Assembly: GCA_016872875.1 (NCBI GenBank)
Contig: VGYW01000121.1
Span: 1 to 19,043 of the forward strand
DNA from: Planctomycetota bacterium
Lineage (GTDB): Bacteria; Planctomycetota; PUPC01; DSUN01
Direction: 5' to 3'
Length of the DNA: 19,043 nt
This document shows positions 8,701-15,400 of the stretch, piece after piece. Both the position numbers and the translations under genes were made by a program. The notes beneath the pieces are model-generated. The model saw only the letters and a program-made list of their open reading frames with translations, did no database searches and had not been told where the DNA came from. Numbering within the stretch: position 1 is the stretch's first letter; each line of letters begins with the position of its first letter.

Positions 8701-8812
8701 AGACCTGCGCCGCATCGCCCTGTGGCTCGACTGCAACAGCGACTTCTTCGGGGCCTACGAAAAGACGCAGGAGCAGGCCGCGGGAGAGATCGTGCGCCCA
8801 TCGCTGGAGTAG
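5783..8812 (+). CDS. Exported NPCBM / PD40 propeller / di-heme c-type protein, hydrazine-synthase-alpha-like
   Basis: A 1009-residue protein with GGAG 7 nt before the ATG and a signal peptide in residues 1-19. Residues about 20-155 match an NPCBM-type galactose-binding module (RGVAVRSPATFALDLGG, SVEFRIEGDGKLLW). A helical linker follows to about 280. A TolB/PD40-like propeller comes next, with repeats such as DGTGLRQLTDG (from about 392) and HPSVNHDGMIVYTRWDYVD. The C-terminal part has two heme c attachment motifs, CQGCH at 809-813 and CVGCH at 860-864, and ends with LPPEDLRRIALWLDCNSDFF. Propeller plus C-terminal hemes is the layout of the HzsA-like family of planctomycetes. However, most family members are not hydrazine synthases, and no HzsB/C partner is present here. 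I infer a periplasmic redox or substrate-binding role; the substrate is unknown. A palindromic insert sits at residues about 662-679. Confidence 0.9.
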   Translation: MRAWFAALLVSLARFAFAGEVVRLDELDLSLADAGGEVAKNRSVKGTQLKMGGKVFARGVAVRSPATFALDLGGGSARFTAVVGVDDEAGKRGSVEFRIEGDGKLLWASGVLRGGEPPKAAEVSLAGVKRLTLLVTDGGDGGSGDYADWADAQFEVVGARPKAYAPPTPTEFELLARELASGRGWSQGFREQVFRPDACFFASDRDPVDVVLRRTGALLARLKTMAGVRDLAPEEAALAALKAKANEIDAKDTEARKRLFDEAAKLRRKIAFANPLLDFDRILFAKKHYYPGGEGTGNHMCDQYFGFMAIHEGGLFVLENPFGDKPAVRDLLADAVCENGRFAGKKLEKGGHLYPDLSYDGKTILFPWTEGANTRYKWTPKSTYHIFKVNADGTGLRQLTDGAWNDLHPCWLPNGRVCFISERRGGYGRCHGRPVPTYTLHTMDADGSDITCISYHETNEWHPSVNHDGMIVYTRWDYVDRGFNNAHHPWITTPDGRDARAIQGNWAKSQGDRPLQEMNVRAIPGSRRYVATASAHHGQAYGSLVIVDPNAPDDDKMEPVKRLTPEVRFPEAEGGGEVGYATAWPLSEEFHLCVYDPQGTNARGSRLQNRYGIYLVDAFGNKELLYSDPAISCLGPIPLRPRTCPPVAAHVTLVGKPGASAVGASVPLAPQTTSGTLVATSEAPPNSERGGKADLAAIRAMAMGTAPVGVVNVYDGLYPWPEGTRITALRIVQVLPKSTPSADGPRIGYGGQKNARAVLGTVPVEKDGSAYFELPVCRPVFLQALDEDGLAVQSMRSDLYVHPGETLTCQGCHDQRGARKSLGRVALAMTRPPSAIKPDAEGSNPFSFPRLVQPVLDRHCVGCHTKALTEGAQAAPPPKARSAIEDDLEGKAPKRPAASASKAPKPPDLRAGDWKKNHSNWYTSYINLEKHAFFFGGVGWETPRTIPGKFGARASRLYNMLAKGHHDLKLPPEDLRRIALWLDCNSDFFGAYEKTQEQAAGEIVRPSLE
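7768..7817. repeat. Two-hairpin palindromic element inside a coding region
   Basis: Hairpin one has 11-bp arms AGGTGCAAGCG and complement with a TCC loop (7768-7792). Hairpin two has 9-bp arms CGACAAGCG and complement with a GGA loop (7797-7817). The cores are inverted copies of each other. It is in frame in the 5783-8812 gene and encodes ASVPLAPQTTSGTLVATS in a linker. The element at 15742-15792 has the same architecture. Confidence 0.8.
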
Positions 8813-8821
8813 GAGTTGTTC

Positions 8822-10120
8822 ATGTCCCGATCGTCCTCGTCCCTCGTCCTCGTCCTTCGTCCTCGATCCCCTCGGCTTGGGGCGCAGAAGAGTCGAGGAC
8901 GAGGACGAGGGACGAGGACGAGGACGATGGGCCTTGTCCTGTGCCTCCTGGCCTCTGCCTTCGCGGGCGAGGCCGAGCAGGACGCCGTCCTGGGCACGAC
9001 CGTGGGCACGGTGGACGTGCAGCTCTTCATCCCAGGCGGCGCCAAGGTGCTCCGCGGCATTATCATCCACGCCGCACACTACAAGATGAACCCGAAAGAC
9101 CGCTGGGCCGAGGTGTGCCGCACGCTCCGCTTCGCACACGCGGCACTCAACATCAACCTCAAGGAGACCAACCGCCCGGTCAAGCTCCGCAAAGGGCTCG
9201 ACGAAGGGCTGAAGGAGTTTGCCGCCAAGAGCGGCCACCCCGAGCTCCCAAACCTCCCCTTCGCCGGCGTGGGCCACTCGGCCGGCGGATTGGTCTCACC
9301 CATGATGCTCAAGACGCCCGAGCGGACGCTCACGACCTGCGTGAGCTGCGGCTGGATCGCCGACCCCGCGAAGCTGGCGCCCGAGGCCGCCGCCGTGCCC
9401 CACGCCTTCACGCTCGGGGCCGTCCCCGACGCCTTCAAGATGCTGCCCGGCATCGAGGAGCGCTTCCTCCCCGCCCGCAAGGACGGCCGCCCCTGGGCAC
9501 TCGCCGTCCAGTGGGAGTGCGCGCACGACTGGGGCAACTCCGCCGCCTTCTTCGTCCCCTGGATCGTCGCCGTCTGCGACAGCCGCATCCCGAAGGACTG
9601 GGACCCCCTTGCCGGCCCGCCGAAACTCGTGGACGTGAAGCAGGAGGCGGGCTGGCTTGGCGACCGGGCGAGCGTCGAGGGCAACTTCGCGACAGTCGCC
9701 GCGTGGGCCGACTACCGCGGCGACAAGGCCGCCGCCACCTGGTTCCCCAACCGCTACGTGGCCTTCGTCTGGCGGTCGCTGATGTCGAAGGACTCCCCCG
9801 TCGTCTTCGAGATGGCTGCGGCCGACGGCTCGGCCAAGCTCGCGGGCTACAGCCCCAAGGCCGACCGCACGGTGATGGTGAGCCCCGGCGTTGACCTCGT
9901 GCTGAGTGCTGCCGTCAAAGAGGGCTTCGGCGTCAAGAGCGTGGCCTTCTACGACGGCGACCGCCTGCTCGGCGAGGCCGCCCAGGCCCCATGGCAGTTC
10001 GCCTGGAAGGGCGCGACCCAGGGGCCGCACGCCCTCTTCGCCCAGTGGACCACGGCCGACGGGAAGCACGGTGTCTCAAACCCCGCCCTCGTCGTCGTGC
10101 GCGCGAAGGCGGAGAAGTAG
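8822..10120 (+). CDS. Secreted alpha/beta hydrolase with C-terminal Ig-like domain
   Basis: A 432-residue reading from the ATG at 8822, which has AGGAG 6 nt upstream, overlapping the stop of the preceding gene. The first 35 residues are encoded by a palindromic tract (8830-8928) and are Ser- and Arg-rich. The likely ancestral start is the ATG at 8927, which opens directly into the signal-peptide core MGLVLCLLASAFAGEA. The nucleophile elbow GHSAGG is at residues 151-156 (Ser153), in the position expected for an esterase- or lipase-like hydrolase; His in WECAHDWGNS is a candidate catalytic His. Residues about 356-426 (VKSVAFYDGDRLLGEA...QWTTADGK) look like a bacterial Ig-like domain. The substrate is unknown. 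It is the second gene of the 5783-11195 run. Confidence 0.85.
   Translation: MSRSSSSLVLVLRPRSPRLGAQKSRGRGRGTRTRTMGLVLCLLASAFAGEAEQDAVLGTTVGTVDVQLFIPGGAKVLRGIIIHAAHYKMNPKDRWAEVCRTLRFAHAALNINLKETNRPVKLRKGLDEGLKEFAAKSGHPELPNLPFAGVGHSAGGLVSPMMLKTPERTLTTCVSCGWIADPAKLAPEAAAVPHAFTLGAVPDAFKMLPGIEERFLPARKDGRPWALAVQWECAHDWGNSAAFFVPWIVAVCDSRIPKDWDPLAGPPKLVDVKQEAGWLGDRASVEGNFATVAAWADYRGDKAAATWFPNRYVAFVWRSLMSKDSPVVFEMAAADGSAKLAGYSPKADRTVMVSPGVDLVLSAAVKEGFGVKSVAFYDGDRLLGEAAQAPWQFAWKGATQGPHALFAQWTTADGKHGVSNPALVVVRAKAEK
8830..8928. repeat. GTCCTC-rich long inverted repeat at a start codon
   Basis: The left arm 8830-8866 is built from GTCCTC units and the right arm 8893-8928 from their complement. They match almost completely over 36-37 nt apart from a one-base indel and few mismatches. 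The loop holds a small CCCC/GGGG stem. It lies between the ribosome site (8811-8815) and the signal-peptide start (8927). It stays in frame and ends within the ATG at 8927. Confidence 0.8.
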
Positions 10121-10151
10121 CTTCTGTCGTGGCAGGAACAAGGAGTCTCCG

Positions 10152-11195
10152 ATGGCAGCGCGATTGCTCCTTGCAGCGTTTCTCGCGTGCGCTCCGTTGC
10201 GTCAGGCGGCGGGGGCGGCGCCGCCGCGGAAGCCCCTGCCCGAGGGCAACGCAGGCATCGCCGCCAAGTACCCCGGCGACAACGGCATCGAGAAGGACCC
10301 CGCCGTCGTCTTCGTCGAGGCATTTGATGCAACGGCGGTGGACGATCTGAAGAGCCGCTGGGACGGCGTGAAGGCCCCCGACATCATGACGCTCTCGGAC
10401 GACGTGCCGGCGGGCTGCGCCAGCAAGCGCTCGCTCCTGATGACCCACGTGGGCGGCAAGGGCGATGGCGCGAACCTCTATCGCCGCCTCCTGCCAGGCT
10501 ACGACAAGCTCCACGTCCGCTTCTACGTGAAGTTCGACCCCGGCTGCGGCCCCATCCACCACTTCTTCCACGTCGGCGGCTACAACCCGCCCACCAAGTG
10601 GGCGCAGGGCGGCGCGGGCACGCGGCCACGCGGCCACGAGCGCTTCACCACGGGCGTCGAGCCATTCGGCAACGCCTGGCGCTGGGACTTCTACAGCTAC
10701 TGGATGGAGATGCGCGGCAGCCCCCCGCGTGGGCAGACGTGGGGCAACTCGTTCCTCAGCGACGCCGCCGTGAAGGCCGAGCGCGGCAAGTGGGTCTGCG
10801 CCGAGCTGATGATGAAGCTCAACGACGTGGGCGACTCCAACGGCGAGCAGGCCCTCTGGATTGACGGCAAGCTCGTCGGCCACCTGGGCAAGGGCTTCCC
10901 CAAGGGCAAGTGGACCTTCGACCGCTTCCTCAAGGACCAGGGCGGCGACGCGATTCGGTGGAACGACGCGAAGGGCGACCGCGAGCGCTTCCGCGTGTCC
11001 GAGGGCGGCGAGCCCTTCGAGGGCTTCCGTTGGCGCAACAACGAGGCCCTCAAGATCAACTTCATCTGGCCCCTCTTCTACATCACCAAGTCGCCCGACG
11101 GCCACGTCAGCAAGGTCTGGTTCGACCAGATCGTGGCCGCCCGCGACTACATCGGCCCCCTCGCGCCCGCCGCGGCGGGGAAGAGCCAGGAATGA
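10152..11195 (+). CDS. Secreted ConA-like protein, possible polysaccharide lyase
   Basis: A 347-residue protein starting at ATG 10152 with AGGAG 6 nt upstream, 31 nt after the previous stop. Residues 1-22 (MAARLLLAAFLACAPLRQAAGA) are a signal peptide. The body has strands such as DKLHVRFYVKFDPG (from about 117), NAWRWDFYSYWMEM, KWVCAELMMKLND and ALWIDGKLVGHL. This is the pattern of concanavalin-like jelly-roll folds found in polysaccharide lyases and laminarinase-like proteins. I cannot confirm catalytic residues by eye. Its place after an NPCBM protein and an esterase-like hydrolase suggests work on extracellular glycans, but a purely binding role is possible. Confidence 0.8.
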   Translation: MAARLLLAAFLACAPLRQAAGAAPPRKPLPEGNAGIAAKYPGDNGIEKDPAVVFVEAFDATAVDDLKSRWDGVKAPDIMTLSDDVPAGCASKRSLLMTHVGGKGDGANLYRRLLPGYDKLHVRFYVKFDPGCGPIHHFFHVGGYNPPTKWAQGGAGTRPRGHERFTTGVEPFGNAWRWDFYSYWMEMRGSPPRGQTWGNSFLSDAAVKAERGKWVCAELMMKLNDVGDSNGEQALWIDGKLVGHLGKGFPKGKWTFDRFLKDQGGDAIRWNDAKGDRERFRVSEGGEPFEGFRWRNNEALKINFIWPLFYITKSPDGHVSKVWFDQIVAARDYIGPLAPAAAGKSQE

Positions 11196-11205
11196 GGGGT
11201 CAAGT

Positions 11206-11229
11206 GCGGCCACCATCAAGGTGGGCCGC
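11206..11229 (+). terminator. Weak hairpin at the end of the 5783-11195 gene run
   Basis: GCGGCCACC (11206-11214) pairs with GGT-G-GGCCGC (11220-11229), giving 9 bp with one bulged G, 10 nt after the stop codon. No T-run follows, so the terminator call is tentative. Confidence 0.35.
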
Positions 11230-11234
11230 CCCGC

Positions 11235-11490
11235 TCTCCATTGTTGAGCCTCCCCTAAACGAGCCTCAACTATGGGAGAATGGCGGTCCTGGCCCGTATC
11301 ACCCATTCCTACCATTGTTGAGGCTCACACGCACACACGCTCCCTGGCAACCCGGCGGTCCCCCTTGAACCCGCTAGCGAGGCTGCATGCTTCACGGTCC
11401 CAATGGTTTACGGAGCGCGATAGCCCCAATCAGCGCCCTCTTCTCTCCATTGTCGCGGGCCTCCGCGCAGTTACGGACCCTCAACAATGG
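11235..11490. repeat. Dispersed CCATTGTTGAG motif in both orientations
   Basis: CCATTGTTGAG occurs at 11238-11248 and 11312-11322, and CCTCAACAATGG (inverted) at 11479-11490. A degenerate inverted partner at 11261-11279 forms an imperfect hairpin with the first copy. TCTCCATTGTCG near 11446 may be a further decayed copy. The whole stretch 11196-11700 contains no credible gene. Confidence 0.6.
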
Positions 11491-11705
11491 TTTGGGTGTC
11501 ACGTCTCCAATCCTTAAGTTATTCATTGCCCACCTTCGCGTTGCCGTTTCGCCACCCCCCAGTCCGCACACGAAGGGTGCGAAGGCAGGGGCAGAGCGGA
11601 CGTGCCGCGTCAGTGCGGCGCGCTCCGACGGCGGCCAACGGCTGAATCGCGCCCGCCCACACACGATAGCGGGAAGGGGCGCTGGCATTTTCGCTCATGC
11701 TGTTG

Positions 11706-11711
11706 TAGAAT
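11706..11711 (+). promoter_or_regulatory. Possible -10 box before the aspartic protease unit
   Basis: TAGAAT stands 40 nt before the ATG at 11746 with a ribosome site in between. No good -35 box is found at the right distance (TGGCAT is the best), so support is weak. Confidence 0.35.
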
Positions 11712-11745
11712 GCTGGGCGGGAAGGGGGTTGAAGGAGGCGCGAGG

Positions 11746-12015
11746 ATGGTGAAGCCGCCGAAGGACCCCGAGGGATTCGCTCGCCAGGCGGAGGAGTACT
11801 ATGCGCGGGCGCTGCGCGCGAAACTGGAGCCGAACCACAAAGGGGAGTACGTGGTCCTCGACGTGGAGTCGGGCGACTACGAGGTGGACTCCGACGAGAT
11901 GGCGGCTCTTGACCGGGCGAGGGCGAAGCATCCCGACCGACTGTTCTACATCCTGCGAGTCGGCTACCGCGCATCCGTGTACATCGGCGCGAGGGCAGGC
12001 GAGGGCTTGCCATGA
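11746..12015 (+). CDS. Small partner protein of a retropepsin-like protease
   Basis: An 89-residue protein. The ATG at 11746 follows AAGGAGG (11732-11738); the frame is open upstream, but that part has no coding character. The sequence begins with a helical stretch (EGFARQAEEYYARALRAKLE) and continues with EYVVLDVESGDYEVDSDE and LFYILRVGYRASVYIG. I recall this small-protein type, with a VxxDxESGDYEVD motif and a terminal RxGYR strand, directly before clan AA aspartic proteases in cyanobacteria and planctomycetes. It has no assigned biochemical role that I know of. Its stop overlaps the next start (ATGA), implying translational coupling. Confidence 0.85.
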   Translation: MVKPPKDPEGFARQAEEYYARALRAKLEPNHKGEYVVLDVESGDYEVDSDEMAALDRARAKHPDRLFYILRVGYRASVYIGARAGEGLP

Positions 12016-12383
12016 TCGAAGGACATGTTACCGCTCACCGTCAGGCCGTGGTCTGTGTTCGCCTGTACGCCACCACTGGGATGTCTGAACCCGCTGATGT
12101 GACGATGGACACGGGCTTCACCGGCTTCCTCGCCCTGCCGCCGGACCTGATCGCCCGGCTGGGGCTGCCGTGCCTGGGGCTGCGGACCGGGTTCCTGGCC
12201 GACGGCCGGGAGGCCGTGCTGAACGTGTTCGAGGCCGTGGTGGACTGGCACGGCGAGCGCCGCCGCGTCACGGCGCTCGAGGTTCAGCGCGGCGGCCTGC
12301 TGGGCATGGGCATTCTTGAGGGCAGCCACGTGGCGTTCGACGCTATCCAGAACGGCCCCGTTCAGATCACGCCGCTGAAATGA
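12012..12383 (+). CDS. Clan AA (retropepsin-like) aspartic protease
   Basis: A 123-residue single-domain protein. The catalytic motif is at Asp33 in MDTGFTGFLALP, the common D-T-G motif followed by Phe. The second conserved block LLGMGILEGSHVAFD (about 96-110) is the usual hydrophobic flap-side strand with GM instead of GMD. As in retropepsins, one active-site Asp per chain implies a homodimer. There is no signal peptide, so it should act in the cytoplasm. It overlaps the gene at 11746 by four bases. The substrate is unknown; processing of or control by the small partner is an inference. Confidence 0.85.
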   Translation: MIEGHVTAHRQAVVCVRLYATTGMSEPADVTMDTGFTGFLALPPDLIARLGLPCLGLRTGFLADGREAVLNVFEAVVDWHGERRRVTALEVQRGGLLGMGILEGSHVAFDAIQNGPVQITPLK

Positions 12384-12423
12384 CCCGTATGAGTTGCCCT
12401 CTCCCCAAACCAACAGTGGGTGC

Positions 12424-12447
12424 CACGGACAAACTCGTTTGTCCGTG
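12424..12447. repeat. Perfect 11-bp palindrome before a signal peptide
   Basis: CACGGACAAAC (12424-12434), TC, and the exact complement GTTTGTCCGTG (12437-12447). It lies 25 nt before the ATG at 12473. If the upstream ATG at 12380 is used, it is translated in frame as part of TDKLVCPCLPP. Confidence 0.75.
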
Positions 12448-12472
12448 TCTTCCGCCACAGAAGCCGGCGAAG

Positions 12473-15400
12473 ATGACCCTCGGAGGTCTGGTCTGGCTGG
12501 TCCTGTGCGGCGCCGCCCTTGCGGGCGAGGGCGTGACGGTGCTGGAGGCCGAGAAGGTGGCCGCGGCCAAGGGCGAGGTGTTCCGCGACAAGGCGGCCTC
12601 GGGCGGCCACGTGGCCATCGTCCGCTGGGGGCGAATGCTCGAAGCATCGCCCAAGCTCGCGCCCGGCCTCTACGAGGCCACGGCCTGGGTCTCCGCGCAT
12701 CCCGTCGAGCTGCTCCACCGACTCGTCGTCACATTCCAGGCTGGCAGCGAGCAGCGGACCGCTCAGGCCGCCTGGTTCGACCGTTCGGGCGTCTACATCC
12801 CCCTGATTCTCCGTGTCGCCCACGCCGGCGGCCCCCTGCCCGTTGCTCTTGACGCCAGCGGGGCCTCGGGCTTCGATGGCATGCGCCGCCAGAAGAGCGA
12901 GGAGGAGGCCGAGTACCTGAAGAAGTTGGAGAAGGACTTCCTGGGCAAGGGCACGATTGAGAAGGGCGTCGAGAAGGAGGACAGCCTGGGCGAGCTGGAG
13001 GAGGGCAAGGACCTCCGCTCCCTCGGCCCGCAAGAGCTCTACGTCGCCTGCGACCGCATCGAGGTCCGCAAGCTCGCCGACCTGGAGGGCGTCGTCACAG
13101 CCCTCCAGGTAGACAAGGTTCACTACCTCCCGGGCGAGGAAGTTGGGGTCAGAGCAGAGGTTCGGTGGATTGCGGAGTTCATGAACTCCGCAATCCACCG
13201 CGAGGGGCGCGTCACGGCCCTCGAAGTGCGGGAACGCTCAGTGTGCCGCACAGTCTTCGAGAAGGACGTCCGGCTCACGCAGGAGCCGACGACGGTTTCA
13301 TTTGCCTACAAGCTGGACCAGGCGGAGTTCGGGCGTGAGCTTCTTGTGGTGGTCAGCCGCGCGGGCAAGCCGCCCGAGGCGACGCCCGCGAACCTGGTTG
13401 ACCCCGTCAGGAGCTTCCCAGGCAGCCGCTCCGAGGTCTTCGGCGTCAGCCGAAACGTCTATCGCATCGGCATCACCGGCTCCTCGGGCGGCCACCACAA
13501 GGCGGGGATGACCGCCGCCGACTTCGCAAAGGTGATGCAGGCGAACAAGCGGGCCTACGCCAACCACTTCGAGGTCTTCGCCTGGGCGCCGTGCGACTAC
13601 TCGGAGCTGACGCCCGAGGCCGAGTTCTTCCTGTCGGGCCAGACGCAATACCACGGCTCCGTGAGCGCCTTCAAGGCTCTCCTCGCCGAGGCGCACAAGG
13701 TGGGCGTGAAGGGCATCACCTACGGCAAGGCCTGCGCCGGCGGCATCGCCGGCTGGGAGACCTTTCGCAAGCACCCCGACTTCTTCGGCATCGCAGCCTG
13801 GGCCGGCGTCAGCTCCGACCGCATCGGCGTCTTCAACTGCGAGCGCATGCTCCGCAACGAGCACGCCCTCGCCGGCCCCGAGGAGGGCGGCTGGCAGGAC
13901 TGGCAGTCCGCCTGGGTCAACTTCGCCTCCGACGCCGCGGTGGACCTAGGGGCCGACGAGATCATCGCCAGCGCCAGGATGTTCGGCTGGGACGGCGTGC
14001 GCTGGGACGGCCATTTCGTGGGCAACATGGTCCGCTTCAAGAAGCGGGTCAACGCGGCCCTGCCCAACTTCGTCCACGGCTACAACATCGCCTTCGCCAA
14101 CCCAGGCTCCAAGCTCTTCCTGCCCGACAAGAATGTCGAGGATTTCCATGAGTGCGCCCGCGGCCACGGCCTGATGATGGACGAGAGCGTGCGCGACTGG
14201 AGCCACACGAACTTCTCGCCCGGCCACGCCAAGCCCTTCTACGAGGCCATCTGCCGCGAGGCCGACTACATGAAGCGCATCGGCGGACTCCCCCTCTTCA
14301 TCACCTTCGACATGGCGAGCGAACTCGACCGCGCCTACAACGTCCTCTGCGGCCTCGCCGCCGGCGAGCGCTACACCTACATGACCACCCCAGGCGTCTG
14401 GCCCTACGGCGACATGGCCCGCTGGCTCACCCGCTTCTCGGCCTTTGTGTGGGACGACACGAAGCGGCTGAAGGAGCCCGAGAAGTGGCTCGCCGTGGGC
14501 GACGGCAAGGCCGACCTCTGGTGGAGCCAGTCCTGCTGGCTGCGCGACCTCGGCCCCGGCCGCAAGCAGCTCCTCGTCAACATCGTCAATCCTCCCCGCT
14601 GCCCCGCCTTCTGCAATCGAGTTCAACTGCCCTCGGCCAAGCTCCGCGACGTGCCGCTCACCCTCACCCTACCCGAAGGCGTCAAGGCCGTCTCTGTCAC
14701 CCATCTCTCGCCTGACCTCCCGGCTGGCCAGGAGTTGCTCGATCTGCGGCCAGAAGGGGGAAAGTGCTCCGTCGTCGTCCCCCGCATCGCCACGTGGAGC
14801 ATCGTGGCCTTCGACCTCGAATGCGCGACCGAGCCGTTCTCCCTCACCACCCCCGTCGAGGATGCCGCCGCCGCGATGAAGGCCCAAGCAGAGGCCGAGG
14901 AGAAGGCGAAGAAGGAAGTGCGGCCGGCCCCTGTCAAGCCCGGCCGCCCTTGGGAGGACTATGCGAACGCCCACAACTACGACGCCGACGAGGAGAAGAC
15001 GCCCGAGGCCGCCAAACGCCTCGCCCGCCCGAAAGAGGTCCGCCTCGCCCGAAATGGCGAACTCGACGTGCATCACTGCCGCGGTCTCTTCTCCTGGCTC
15101 AACGACGTGCCCTCTGCCGCGGGCGCCATCGGCGGCGGGAACCTGTCCGTATCTTACCTCGAACGCCGCGGCTGGAACCTCTCGCCCCGCGCCCTCGACG
15201 AGTTCCCCGACAGCTATCCTCAGCTTCTTCAGAACGACGTGTTGGTCCTCGACAACATCCACGCCGAGGAGCTGGGCCTCCTCCGCCGCATCATGGTCAA
15301 GGACTTCGTCGAGGCGGGCGGCGGGCTGCTCGTCTTCGGCGGCCACTTCAGTCTCTCGGCCGGCCGCGACCATACGACCTGGCTCGAAGCCCTGGTGCCT

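Noticed and set aside
5783..8812. True hydrazine synthase alpha subunit
   Set aside because: The architecture is similar, but the NPCBM module, the absence of beta and gamma partners and the glycan-type neighbours argue for a general family member.
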